In this document: one piece after another, positions 52,241 through 60,818 of the stretch
Numbering within the stretch: the stretch's first letter is position 1
How the letters are laid out: each line of letters opens with the position of its first letter
Assembly (NCBI RefSeq): GCF_014200495.1
Contig: NZ_JACHBY010000005.1
Span: 392,706-456,705, forward strand
Origin: Mucilaginibacter geliditolerans
Lineage (GTDB): Bacteria > Bacteroidota > Bacteroidia > Sphingobacteriales > Sphingobacteriaceae
DNA: 64,000 nt
Reading direction: 5' to 3'
Made by a program: the position numbers and the translations under genes
The notes under the pieces: generated by a model
Database searches by the model: none
What the model was told of the DNA's origin: nothing
What the model saw: the letters and a program-made list of their open reading frames with translations, nothing else

Positions 52241-52989
52241 TCGAGATCAACGATATATACAAAACCTTTGGTGAAAACGAGGTGTTAAAGGGCATAACTG
52301 CGAAGTTTAAACCTGGTAAGAATAACCTTATTATTGGCGGATCAGGATCGGGGAAAACCACCTTGTTGAAATGCATTGTGGGCTTGCACGAACCTACTAA
52401 AGGGCAGGTTTTTTTTGATGGCGAGAATTTTACCGATATGGGTTTCGAGCAGCGGGTACCAATACGTACGCAAATAGGTATGCTTTTCCAGAATTCAGCA
52501 TTATTTGATTCGATGACAGTGGAAGAAAATATTATGTTCCCGCTGAATTTATTTACCACCAAAACCAAGGAAGAAAAGCTGGAAAGGGCTAATTTTTGCC
52601 TCGAGCGTGTTAACCTGGCAGGAAAAAATAAATTATTCCCTTCGGAATTATCAGGTGGGATGAAAAAGCGGGTAGGTATAGCCCGGGCCATATCCATGCA
52701 GCCAAAGTATTTATTTGTTGATGAGCCTAACTCGGGCCTCGACCCAAAAACATCTATCCTGATAGATGAACTGATCAACGAGCTAACCGAAGAATACCAG
52801 ATCACCACCGTTATTGTAACCCACGATATGAACTCGGTAATGGGTATCGGCGATCACATCATATTCCTGCACGAGGGTAAAAAATGGTGGGAGGGCTCCA
52901 ATCACGAAATAGCGCATACTGATAATAAAGAACTAAACGACTTTGTATTCGCCAGTAAATTTATGCGGGCAGCGAAAGCTAAGTTATAG
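52237..52989 (+). CDS. mlaF: MlaF-type ABC transporter ATP-binding protein
   Basis: ATPase of 250 residues from the ATG at 52237. Walker A is GGSGSGKTTLLKC (about 36-48), the signature is LSGGMKKRVGIARA, Walker B is YLFVDEPNSGLDP and the switch region is VTHDMNSVMGIGD, which closely follows MlaF-type proteins. The start overlaps the mlaE stop, so the two subunits are made together. The longer frame from 52189 has no support. Confidence 0.94.
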   Translation: MIEINDIYKTFGENEVLKGITAKFKPGKNNLIIGGSGSGKTTLLKCIVGLHEPTKGQVFFDGENFTDMGFEQRVPIRTQIGMLFQNSALFDSMTVEENIMFPLNLFTTKTKEEKLERANFCLERVNLAGKNKLFPSELSGGMKKRVGIARAISMQPKYLFVDEPNSGLDPKTSILIDELINELTEEYQITTVIVTHDMNSVMGIGDHIIFLHEGKKWWEGSNHEIAHTDNKELNDFVFASKFMRAAKAKL

Positions 52990-53085
52990 TGATTAGTTAA
53001 TTAGTGATTAGAGATTAGTTGAAGAACTGATATATTTGCACCTTGAAAAAGCAACTAATCACTGATCTCCAATCACTAATCACTA
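52987..53085. repeat. AATCACTAATCACTAA-family inverted repeat before methyltransferase
   Basis: Left arm 52987-53021 (TAGTGATTAGT...GATTAGTTG) and right arm 53052-53085 (CAACTAATC...ACTAATCACTA) are complementary over the outer 11 and inner 9 bases. The 30-base loop holds TATATTTG (53031-53038), a full -7 match. The right arm ends seven bases before the methyltransferase ATG and overlaps the expected ribosome-binding region. Confidence 0.65.
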
Positions 53086-53092
53086 CCACCAA

Positions 53093-53980
53093 ATGATCCA
53101 ACTTCTTACACCCACCCACTGGAAAGATTATGAGCTGATTGATTGCGGCGATTTTGAAAAACTGGAACGTTTTGGGGATGTGATACTTATCAGGCCCGAA
53201 CCGCAGGCAGTTTGGAGCAAGACTTTACCCGCTGCTGAATGGCAAAAATTACACCACATAAAATTTAAGGGTCGGTCGGCTACCTCAGGTGAGTGGGTTA
53301 AAAAGAACCCTAAAACGTCTGATCGCTGGCATGTTGAATATAAGAATGATGATGTGGCCATAAAATTTCGCCTGGCATTAACTTCATTTAAGCACCTGGG
53401 TATTTTTCCCGAGCAGGCAGTTAACTGGGACTATATCTCACAAAATATTAAAAAATTTAAAACGCCGGAGCCGAAAGTGCTTAACCTGTTTGCCTATACC
53501 GGTGGTGCGTCGCTTATTGCCGCTGCTGCCGGCGCTGATACTACGCATGTTGATTCTATTAAGCAGGTGGTTACCTGGGCCAACGAGAATCAGGAACTAT
53601 CGGGCATAAAAAATATACGCTGGGTAGTTGAGGACGCGCTTAAGTTTGTAAAGCGTGAGCTTAAACGCGGCAAAAAATATAACGGTATTATATTAGACCC
53701 CCCCGCATATGGCCACGGCCCAAATGGGGAGAAGTGGAAGCTTGAAGATCATATCAACGAAATGATGAGCGATGTAGTTGAGCTGCTCGATCCCGAAGAG
53801 CATTTCCTGATACTGAATACGTATTCGCTTGGCTTCTCATCAGTAATTATTGAAAACCTGATTAAGAGCGCATATCCACCGGTAACAAACCTTGAAATAG
53901 GCGAACTTTACTTACAGGCTACCGCTGGCCCCAAGTTGCCATTAGGTGTGTTTGGAAAGTTTTATAAAAATAAACTTTAA
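53093..53980 (+). CDS. Class I SAM-dependent rRNA methyltransferase (RlmI-like)
   Basis: Methyltransferase of 295 residues with SAM motif LNLFAYTGGASLIAAAAGA (about 124-142), acidic motif DSIKQVVTWANEN, and the catalytic-loop motif GIILDPPAYGHGPNGEKWKLE, the DPPxYG pattern of RlmI/RlmK-type 5-methylcytosine or guanine rRNA methyltransferases. The N-terminal domain is shorter than in RlmI. The exact base is unknown. It is preceded by an inverted repeat and a -7 element. Confidence 0.88.
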   Translation: MIQLLTPTHWKDYELIDCGDFEKLERFGDVILIRPEPQAVWSKTLPAAEWQKLHHIKFKGRSATSGEWVKKNPKTSDRWHVEYKNDDVAIKFRLALTSFKHLGIFPEQAVNWDYISQNIKKFKTPEPKVLNLFAYTGGASLIAAAAGADTTHVDSIKQVVTWANENQELSGIKNIRWVVEDALKFVKRELKRGKKYNGIILDPPAYGHGPNGEKWKLEDHINEMMSDVVELLDPEEHFLILNTYSLGFSSVIIENLIKSAYPPVTNLEIGELYLQATAGPKLPLGVFGKFYKNKL

Positions 53981-54101
53981 TTGGCGGCTTAAAAATCTAT
54001 ATTTACACGGTAGTATATATTTATTTATCATTAATTAATTCGCAAATAAATAATATATAATTGCATAATAATAAGCTGCTTATAACATTTACCAAATTTT
54101 T

Positions 54102-55178
54102 ATGAAATTGAAAAACATCCTTTTCTCCACTACACTGCTGGCAATACCACTAATTCTTTTTTCAAATTGTAGTCAAAGCAGCTCACAGGGTAAAGGAACA
54201 ACTGCAGCTGCAACTACGGCAGCCGCAAAAACCACAACGCCTGCTAATGCCGCAACCGCTGATACAACCACTGCAGCACCGGTGACCTACCCGCCATTGA
54301 ATAAAAAGCTTTACGATTCATTAATGAAGAGGTTGGCGCATGGCGATACAACAGGCAAATGGCCGGTTAAAAATGCTCCATACCCGTTACCAGGCGCTAT
54401 TTTACCCTTTAAAAGGGTAGTAGCTTTTTATGGTAACCTGTATGCAAAAAAGATGGGTATTTTGGGTGAATTACCGCCAAATGAAATGCTTGCCAAATTA
54501 AAAGGTGAAGTTAGAAACTGGGAGAAAGCTGATCCAAGTACACCCGTACAGCCTGCTTTACATTATATAGCGGTTGTTGCCAGCGGCGATCCCGGCAAAG
54601 ATGGTAAATACCGTAACCGCATGCCTTTTAAACAAATTGATTCTGTTTTAAAACTGGCTAAAAAAGCGCATGCTATTGTGTTTTTAGATGTACAGGTGGC
54701 TTTAAGTAATATTCATGCTGAATTACCATTACTGGAAAAATACCTAATGATGCCGCAAGTACATTTTGGTATGGACCCTGAGTTCTCGATGAAAGATGGA
54801 ACGCACCCTGGTAAAAAAATAGGTACGTATGATGCTGCCGATGTAAATTATGTATCAGAATACCTTGCTAACCTGGTTAGAAAATATAACCTGCCTCCGA
54901 AGATTCTTATTGTGCACCGTTTTACAAAAAAGATGCTTACCAACTACCAGAACATAAAATTACGTCCGGAAATTCAGGTGGTAATGGATATGGATGGCTG
55001 GGGCGAACCTGATCTTAAAACAGGGACATACCGCTACTTTATCCATAATGAGCCGGTACAGTTTACTGGGTATAAATTGTTCTATAAAAATGATATTAAA
55101 AAGGCTCCGCACCACATGCTAACACCAGAGGAAGTGCTGAAATACAAGCCATATCCTATTTACATACAATACCAATAA
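54102..55178 (+). CDS. Lipoprotein of unknown function (DPE-containing conserved family)
   Basis: A 358-residue lipoprotein (lipobox ends at C23, LFSNCSQ) with a Thr/Ala-rich linker to about residue 65. The mature domain (about 68-358) has conserved features: FYGNLYAKKMGILGE, VASGDPGKDGKYR, VFLDVQVALSN, HFGMDPEFSMKDG..PGKKIGTYDAADVN and VVMDMDGWGEPDLK. The overall set resembles secreted TIM-barrel-like proteins of unknown function that also occur in Actinobacteria; this is from memory and no enzymatic role is known. Its own hairpin terminator follows. Confidence 0.78.
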   Translation: MKLKNILFSTTLLAIPLILFSNCSQSSSQGKGTTAAATTAAAKTTTPANAATADTTTAAPVTYPPLNKKLYDSLMKRLAHGDTTGKWPVKNAPYPLPGAILPFKRVVAFYGNLYAKKMGILGELPPNEMLAKLKGEVRNWEKADPSTPVQPALHYIAVVASGDPGKDGKYRNRMPFKQIDSVLKLAKKAHAIVFLDVQVALSNIHAELPLLEKYLMMPQVHFGMDPEFSMKDGTHPGKKIGTYDAADVNYVSEYLANLVRKYNLPPKILIVHRFTKKMLTNYQNIKLRPEIQVVMDMDGWGEPDLKTGTYRYFIHNEPVQFTGYKLFYKNDIKKAPHHMLTPEEVLKYKPYPIYIQYQ

Positions 55179-55203
55179 CCAATTATAAACTAAACGAAAG
55201 ACA

Positions 55204-55230
55204 AAAGGCCTCATTAGAGGCCTTTGTTGT
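55204..55230 (+). terminator. Intrinsic terminator after lipoprotein gene
   Basis: AAAGGCCTC (55204-55212) pairs perfectly with GAGGCCTTT (55217-55225), 4-base loop, then a TTGTTT run. Confidence 0.85.
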
Positions 55231-55252
55231 TTACGTAGATTTCGATCTCCAA

Positions 55253-55690
55253 GCGTCATTGCAAGGAGGAACGACGAAGCAATCCTCGACTGTGAAATTC
55301 AACTGACTTGTCATTGCGAGCGATAGCGCGGCAACCTCGTCGATGACATATCTAAAAGCGAAGAGGTTGCTTCGTCGTTCCTCCTCGCAATGACATTTTA
55401 AATAACGTAAATTACCAAAAGCGTAGGCCCTGACAACAAGGGCGGGCCAGCGTTGGCGGGAATGCCGGTTTAGCTTTTTGTGTGATGTGAGGCATGAATG
55501 CCGAACAGCGAAAAAAGCGTGAAGAACCGGCAGGGAGCGTGGAAGCATCCTTGTTGTCTTGATTTTTTGCTACCTTTTGTATCAAGACAAAAGTAGTAGC
55601 CTCCGCGGCAATGAGCGGCTGCAGGCGACTCAATAGATAAGCATATTCGCTCTGTATAGTTTGGGATTGCTTCGTTCCTCGCAATGACGC
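55253..55690. repeat. GTCATTGCGAG elements and dispersed element, copy D
   Basis: This region without genes holds: a half repeat GTCATTGCAAGGAGGAAC (55253-55291); a full GTCATTGCGAG hairpin (55309-55395) closely related to 37147-37232; copy D of the dispersed element (about 55416-55621), with TGTCTTGAT (55555-55563), stem 55570-55580 / 55587-55596, CTAC-CTTTTGT / ACAAAAGTAG with one bulged C, and GCGGCAATGAGCGGCT end; then a shared downstream segment and a further GCAATGACGC half repeat (55650-55690). Confidence 0.75.
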
Positions 55691-55843
55691 TTGGTGAATT
55701 ATAAAAAATGATATTCAGACTTTAATTTTCAGGTTGATATTTTCATGCTATCAAATTAGAATTATTATTTTCGCAGCTAATAACATGCCGGCATATTATT
55801 ATATAGTATTATATATAGCTATAAACCGGTTATAACAGTGCAT

Positions 55844-57100
55844 ATGAGGCCCTACCTTACGTTAAGCTTATTTACTGGTGTTTTATTGTTAAGCATAACG
55901 GTAGTTGCACAGCAGTCGCCGCAAGGTATTCCGCTTAAAAAAATAATGCCCGAAGGTCAGCAAAATAAGCCTGTTGATACTGCAAGTGTAAAAGGGAGTT
56001 CGCAAAAAGATCTTCCTGATGTGATCAGGGAGCTGTTTCATGGCAAGGCTACACCAGAGGTTGATTCTATTTCCACCAAGCCACAGATATCAGTAGTACC
56101 GGCTATTGGTTACACATTGGTATCACGCCTGGCATTGGTATTATCGGGCAATGTAGCTTTCAGAACCGGGCCAAATTCAAGGGTATCAACCATAGTAGGA
56201 AGCACTAGTTATACCCAAAATAAGCAGTTCACCCTGCCCATACAAACCAATATATGGTCGAAAGATAATCAGTGGGATTTTGTTGGTGATTACCGCTTCA
56301 TGAAATATCCGCAGGATACCTATGGTTTGGGGAGCAGCTCAAAGATGAGCAATGTTGATCCGATGGACTATTTTTTTGTGCGCTTTTATGAAATTGTACT
56401 CAGGCACGTAAGTGGTAACTTTTATGCAGGCGGGGGTTATATATTTGATGACCATTTTAATATATCGCAAAGCGGTAATGCAAATGGCAAGGTATCCGAC
56501 TATACGCTTTACGGCCCGTCTGATCGCACGGTATCATCGGGCTTTACATTTAATGGTTTATATGATTCGCGCGATAATGCGATTAATCCATCCAAAGGCG
56601 GCTATGTAAACTTAGAATTTCGCACCAGTACTAAGTTTACCGGTAGTGCTACTAACTGGGAGTCGATAGTTCTTGATATGCGCAAATATTATAATTTACC
56701 CGAAGGATCTGATAATATACTGGCTTTATGGAGTTACGACTGGATAATACTAAGTGGTAAACCCGGTTATCTTGATCTGCCAAGCACCGCCTGGGATGCC
56801 AATTCGGCTACGGGCAGAGGGTACATACAGGGCAGGTTCAGGGGTACACAAATGGTATACGCCGAAGGTGAATACAGGTTTAAATTAACCAGTAATGGTT
56901 TATTGGGTGGTGTTGTGTTTCTTAATGCCGAATCCTTATCAGCTGCACAGGGTACACATTTACAAACTATACAGCCAGGCTATGGGCCGGGCCTGCGTGT
57001 TAAGCTTAATAAAGTATCAAAAACCAATATTACTATTGATTATGGCTTCGGCAGCCAGGGCTCAAGGGGCTTATTTATTGATGTAGGCGAAAATTTCTAA
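55844..57100 (+). CDS. Omp85/BamA-TamA-like outer-membrane beta-barrel protein
   Basis: Outer-membrane protein of 418 residues. The ATG at 55844 gives a signal peptide (ends TVVAQQ); the upstream GTG frame is rejected. Residues about 85-418 show alternating hydrophobic strands with GYTLVSRLALVLSGN, FNGLYDSRDNAINPSKGGYVNLEF (the SRDN..P.KG motif of bacterial surface antigen D15 domains), RGYIQGRFRG and a C-terminal GLFIDVGENF ending in phenylalanine. No POTRA domains are present, so it is a barrel-only relative. Function unknown. Confidence 0.88.
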   Translation: MRPYLTLSLFTGVLLLSITVVAQQSPQGIPLKKIMPEGQQNKPVDTASVKGSSQKDLPDVIRELFHGKATPEVDSISTKPQISVVPAIGYTLVSRLALVLSGNVAFRTGPNSRVSTIVGSTSYTQNKQFTLPIQTNIWSKDNQWDFVGDYRFMKYPQDTYGLGSSSKMSNVDPMDYFFVRFYEIVLRHVSGNFYAGGGYIFDDHFNISQSGNANGKVSDYTLYGPSDRTVSSGFTFNGLYDSRDNAINPSKGGYVNLEFRTSTKFTGSATNWESIVLDMRKYYNLPEGSDNILALWSYDWIILSGKPGYLDLPSTAWDANSATGRGYIQGRFRGTQMVYAEGEYRFKLTSNGLLGGVVFLNAESLSAAQGTHLQTIQPGYGPGLRVKLNKVSKTNITIDYGFGSQGSRGLFIDVGENF

Positions 57101-57109
57101 GGCTGATGT

Positions 57110-57658
57110 TTAACTTCCCGCTGGCATATAGGCCATACGTTTTTGGAAATAGGCATTCCAGCTGTTTTGCTGCTCACGGTTTACCATGTGTTGGGTGTCC
57201 GTATCATAATCAGTATTAAGCTGCTTGTATTTGGCATCTATCCGGTTGAAAATTGCCTGGGCCACATACTGATAATCGGCCTGGAAAACAGTTTGGCTTA
57301 CCGCGCGCAATAGTTCCTGCTGCTCCATATAAGCTATAAAATAATGCCCCTGCTCATGCCTTAGTATTTCCGACAGCATTTCAGGCGAAGTTACCTTGCT
57401 TTTATCCATCCATGACCTGTTCCGGTTCATCAGCAACCTGATATGGAAATTTAACTGATAATATCCACGCTGTCGCGTAGCTTCATAACGAAAATCTATG
57501 CTACAATTGGTATAGGCAATAACGCCGTCACCAACTGAATGGGGTACGCCCTGAAAATCGTCAATAGTTAATTTACGGTAATCCTGCGCTGTTGCCTTTT
57601 GCCCTAAAAAAAGGCATAAGGCAACAGTACATATTACCTTCAATATGGGGTATTTCAT
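57110..57658 (-). CDS. Secreted DUF922-like protein with HExxH motif
   Basis: A 182-residue exported protein, signal peptide ending QKATAQ. Its middle part contains LRHEQGHYFIAYMEQQEL, an H-E-x-x-H zinc-binding motif at about 95-99, together with the DFQGVP and ILLRNRSWMD-like features of the DUF922 family of putative zinc peptidases. The end is a helical region with RIDAKYKQLNTDYDTDT. It is convergent with the Omp85 gene and lies 20 bases before the SPFH gene on the same strand. Protease activity is a family-level prediction. Confidence 0.83.
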   Translation of the reverse strand: MKYPILKVICTVALCLFLGQKATAQDYRKLTIDDFQGVPHSVGDGVIAYTNCSIDFRYEATRQRGYYQLNFHIRLLMNRNRSWMDKSKVTSPEMLSEILRHEQGHYFIAYMEQQELLRAVSQTVFQADYQYVAQAIFNRIDAKYKQLNTDYDTDTQHMVNREQQNSWNAYFQKRMAYMPAGS

Positions 57659-57677
57659 TTACTGGTAAGCTGGATCT

Positions 57678-58619
57678 TTATTTGCTCTTTGACTTATCAG
57701 CATGCAAAAGGTTTAGGCTCATCATCTCTTTCATGGTTTGCTGCATGGCATCTGTTGATCCATCAAGGAAAATAACGTTGCCCTGTGAGTTTTCGGCAAA
57801 GTGTTTAATGGATTCTGTCCACATAGTGAACAATATAACAGAGGTATCCATGTGCGCATCCTGCATTTCTTTAGCGGCAACACTCATACCTTTTGCAACT
57901 TCCTGGCGGAATAAAGCCACACCCTGACCGCGTAATTGCGAAGCCTGGCGCTCAGCCTCAGCCGAGATCTTGATCGCGTTACCCTCTGCCTCTGCAGCTT
58001 TGGTTTTGGTGATCAGTAATGCCTGCCCTTCGTTTTCAGCGGCAGCTTTAAGGTTATTGGAGGCAACTACCTGGCTCATGGATTTCATGATGATATCATC
58101 AAACGTGATATCATTCAACTGCAGATCCTGCAAATGGTAACCCCAGTTTTCTAATATCTGGTCCAGTTGTTCTTTTACATGTTCCACAATATCACGGCGC
58201 AAAACCAATACTTCGGCCTGGCGTTTAGTGGCCACAAATGCGCGGATGGAACCTTCAACGGTACGTATTAGCGCCTGCATCAGGTTGCGCTCATCAACAA
58301 ACTTAAAGGCTACATTTTTTATACTTTCTTCGGATTGATTTAAAACCGAATAAAGTAACATCGCCTTAAAGTAGACATTGGCCTGATCAAAAGTTACAGC
58401 CTGGAACTCTAATTCGACAGAGCGGTTCTGGATAGATATTCTTGAATAGATGTTTTCAATAAGTGGCAGCTTAAAGTTTAAGCCCGGTGATAGTATACGA
58501 CGGTATTTGCCGAATACGGTAACTACTGCAATAGTGCCCTGTTTTACAGTCACAAAGGAACTGGAAATTACGATCAGCAAAATAAAAACAACGATAAATA
58601 AGGCGATTGTACCTGTCAT
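57678..58619 (-). CDS. SPFH/band 7 (stomatin/prohibitin) protein
   Basis: A 313-residue membrane protein. An N-terminal hydrophobic anchor (TIALFIVVFILLIVISSSFVTV, in part) precedes the band 7 domain (about 25-210) with VKQGTIAVVTVFGKYRRILSPG, LELEFQAVTF-type strand and VVASNNLKAAAENEGQALLI. The C-terminal region has helical ERQASQLRGQGVALFRQEVAKG, as in stomatin-like proteins. It likely organises membrane microdomains. Shares orientation with the DUF922-like gene and lies 19 bases upstream, so co-transcription is likely. Confidence 0.9.
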   Translation of the reverse strand: MTGTIALFIVVFILLIVISSSFVTVKQGTIAVVTVFGKYRRILSPGLNFKLPLIENIYSRISIQNRSVELEFQAVTFDQANVYFKAMLLYSVLNQSEESIKNVAFKFVDERNLMQALIRTVEGSIRAFVATKRQAEVLVLRRDIVEHVKEQLDQILENWGYHLQDLQLNDITFDDIIMKSMSQVVASNNLKAAAENEGQALLITKTKAAEAEGNAIKISAEAERQASQLRGQGVALFRQEVAKGMSVAAKEMQDAHMDTSVILFTMWTESIKHFAENSQGNVIFLDGSTDAMQQTMKEMMSLNLLHADKSKSK

Positions 58620-58712
58620 GATGGGTAAAGATTTATAAAATAAATATATAACTAATTATTGGTGTGTTATTTGTTTTTTAATAAATGCTTTAAATAAAAG
58701 AGCATTTAACTA

Positions 58713-58898
58713 ATGAACGTAAAACGTACTTTCGGCGCTATACTTACCGTACTTGGTATTATAGGGCTCATTTATGCCGGTATCAGCATTATACAGCACG
58801 GCAGCAATGCTACTACGATGATTGTGGTAAGCCTGATCTCTTTATTATTCTTTTTTTCGGGGATAAGCCTGGTGAAGAATACTAAGGATGAGGCTTAA
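58713..58898 (+). CDS. Small two-helix membrane protein
   Basis: A 61-residue protein with two hydrophobic segments: about 7-27 (GAILTVLGIIGLIYAGISII) and 36-54 (MIVVSLISLLFFFSGISLV). The first begins right after a short positive N terminus (MNVKRT), so both ends are probably cytoplasmic. I do not recognise the family, though small proteins like this one are common in Sphingobacteriaceae. A plausible start and no overlapping gene make it worth keeping. It is divergent from the SPFH gene. Confidence 0.7.
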   Translation: MNVKRTFGAILTVLGIIGLIYAGISIIQHGSNATTMIVVSLISLLFFFSGISLVKNTKDEA

Positions 58899-58946
58899 CC
58901 AGGATTAAACGGATTTTTGAGATTTACAGGATGTTTTCCATGAAAT

Positions 58947-60077
58947 TTATTGAGCGGTATCTAAAGCCGCCTTTATAATCACTCCATCATCCCCAATACT
59001 CAAGCCTGATTCGGGGAAATCAGTTGCAGTTAACAATTTTACCCGTTTTACAATGGTGTTTAGTGTGTCGGGTTCAAGGCCGTTGTAGTGGGTTTGTTTA
59101 ATGGCGATGATGCGGCCGTTTAAAAATTCGCCCTTTTTGTTAATGTGTACTTTAAGCAAAGGCGCGATACCGCAGATACCGGCAACACTCACACATTTGT
59201 AGGTGCAAAAATTACCCAGACTATACGCTATCAGCCTGTTTTTATATAGCTCCATAGCACGGGTTACATGCGGGCCGTTTCCAAATATAAGATCGGCACC
59301 GGCATCGATCGCGTTATGAGCAAAGGCATAAACATTGCCGCGGTTTTCGCCAACGTAGGTTTCCTTATCGAGTGGCACATGCTCAAATTCTACGCCCTCG
59401 CCACCACCATGAAAGGATACGATAACTACATCGCAATGCTGTTTAAGCTGGCGGATGATTTGTGTTGCGCCGTTAAGGTCCAGCAACGACACAGTCTGGC
59501 TGTTTGGCGAAAACGCGCAAAAGCCATATTTAACACCATTTACTTCAAAAATTGTTGATGGATGAGTTTTGAGTCCAGCGTAATGTATGCCGCAGCTGTC
59601 AAGCATCTTAACGGTGCTTACACGCCCGTTATTGCCGAAATCATCAATATGGTTATTGGCAATACTTAACAGGTTAAAGCCGGCGTTCTTTAACACAAAG
59701 CCGCAATGCACAGGCATCCTGAACAGGTAGGCCTTGATCAGCTGGTGCATTTTGTAATTTACAGGGCCGCCTGTATCCAGTAATGTGCCTTCCAGGTTAC
59801 CGAAAGTAATATCATTCCCTTGCAGGTATTTGGCAACGGCGGTAAAGCTTTCTTTCGCGCTATCGGGTGGCAATGTTTTATCGTCGGGGTAGGAGGTTCC
59901 CAGCATGATATCGCCCACAGCGGCAATACACAGGGTGTCATGCTGTACAGGTTTAAGCGTTATCTGTTTTGCGATTATTTTCGGGGTATGATAAGCCGGT
60001 TCACGGGTTGTCTGCTCAATGCATGATTGAAAAGCCAGGATAACATAAACAACAAATAGTAACCGTAATATTTTCAT
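58947..60077 (-). CDS. CapA family lipoprotein (poly-gamma-glutamate synthesis-type metallophosphatase)
   Basis: A 376-residue lipoprotein (lipobox ends at C19, AFQSCIEQ) with the CapA/PgsA calcineurin-like fold. Metal-site motifs: AAVGDIMLGTSYPD, FGNLEGTLLD, LLSIANNHIDDFG, VVSFHGGGEG, LIFGNGPHVTR and LIAYSLGNF. CapA proteins are linked to capsule or polyglutamate production but few have defined substrates; no capsule genes are nearby. It is the second minus-strand gene after the NlpC/P60 gene. Confidence 0.9.
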   Translation of the reverse strand: MKILRLLFVVYVILAFQSCIEQTTREPAYHTPKIIAKQITLKPVQHDTLCIAAVGDIMLGTSYPDDKTLPPDSAKESFTAVAKYLQGNDITFGNLEGTLLDTGGPVNYKMHQLIKAYLFRMPVHCGFVLKNAGFNLLSIANNHIDDFGNNGRVSTVKMLDSCGIHYAGLKTHPSTIFEVNGVKYGFCAFSPNSQTVSLLDLNGATQIIRQLKQHCDVVIVSFHGGGEGVEFEHVPLDKETYVGENRGNVYAFAHNAIDAGADLIFGNGPHVTRAMELYKNRLIAYSLGNFCTYKCVSVAGICGIAPLLKVHINKKGEFLNGRIIAIKQTHYNGLEPDTLNTIVKRVKLLTATDFPESGLSIGDDGVIIKAALDTAQ

Positions 60078-60078
60078 T

Positions 60079-60108
60079 CAAAAAAAAATCCCTTCATATG
60101 AAGGGATT
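60079..60108 (-). terminator. Intrinsic terminator after NlpC/P60 gene
   Basis: AATCCCTTCAT and ATGAAGGGATT (60087-60108) form a perfect palindromic stem; on the minus strand it is followed by about nine T residues. It lies 15 bases beyond the NlpC/P60 stop. Confidence 0.83.
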
Positions 60109-60122
60109 AATTATTTAAGTTT

Positions 60123-60716
60123 CTAATTGTTATCGCTGGTATTGCTACCGTTGCCGGGATCCGGCAAATTATCCAGTTGACTCTTAAAAGCGCTTAACAA
60201 GCGCCCCCCCTTATAAAAGTACCGGCTATAGTAAGCATCATCAAGGCTGCTTATAGCTACACCTCGTGATGAGGCGTGTGCAAAGCGGTTGTTACCTAAA
60301 TATATACCTACGTGTGAAATTCTGCGGCTGTGTATTTTAAAGAAAACCAGATCGCCTTCTTTTAATTCATCCTTGCTAACAGGGCTAACCATGCTGAAGA
60401 TATCACGTGAGTTTCTCCTGATATCAAGGTTAAATACATCGCTGTACAATTCTTTTGTAAATGCTGAACAATCAATGCCATGTTTCGAGCTTCCGCCAAA
60501 ACGGTATGGAGTGCCTATCCAATCATAAACAAAGTGGAAAAGTTTCATATTTGAGGTTGCAGACAATGCAACACCCATTATTTGTGACAAGTAATCTTTT
60601 GCTAAACTTTCCTGTTCATCAGGGGCTTTGTCAGCAGGCTGAGCTACAACTTTAGTTTGAGCCTGTGCTGTTAAAACGCTGAAAAATAGTGCAATACCAA
60701 GTGTAATTTTCTTCAT
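60123..60716 (-). CDS. NlpC/P60 family peptidase
   Basis: Exported cell-wall peptidase of 197 residues with signal peptide ending TAQAQ. The catalytic cysteine is in GIDCSAFTKELY at about residue 82, the histidine in RISHVGIYLGN at about 132, and the third residue is in FAHASSRGV. GDLVFFKI forms the conserved loop. These enzymes cleave peptides in peptidoglycan. It is transcribed from a good Bacteroidota-type promoter and ends at a strong terminator. Confidence 0.93.
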   Translation of the reverse strand: MKKITLGIALFFSVLTAQAQTKVVAQPADKAPDEQESLAKDYLSQIMGVALSATSNMKLFHFVYDWIGTPYRFGGSSKHGIDCSAFTKELYSDVFNLDIRRNSRDIFSMVSPVSKDELKEGDLVFFKIHSRRISHVGIYLGNNRFAHASSRGVAISSLDDAYYSRYFYKGGRLLSAFKSQLDNLPDPGNGSNTSDNN

Positions 60717-60788
60717 TTAATCCTTAGTTTGTTGAAATAGGGCCAACAAAATGTTTATTAAATTATACAATGTGTATATCTTTTGTTA

Positions 60789-60818
60789 CAAAACTATCTA
60801 AATTAATTAGAATTGCAA
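60789..60818 (-). promoter_or_regulatory. Putative promoter for NlpC/P60 gene
   Basis: On the minus strand TTG (complement of 60816-60818) is followed after 19 bases by TAGTTTTG (complement of 60789-60796), a full match to the Bacteroidota consensus. The leader is about 70 bases. Confidence 0.5.

Noticed and set aside
55231..55684. Minus-strand open frames of 90-105 residues
   Set aside because: They overlap GTCATTGCGAG hairpins and element copy D entirely.
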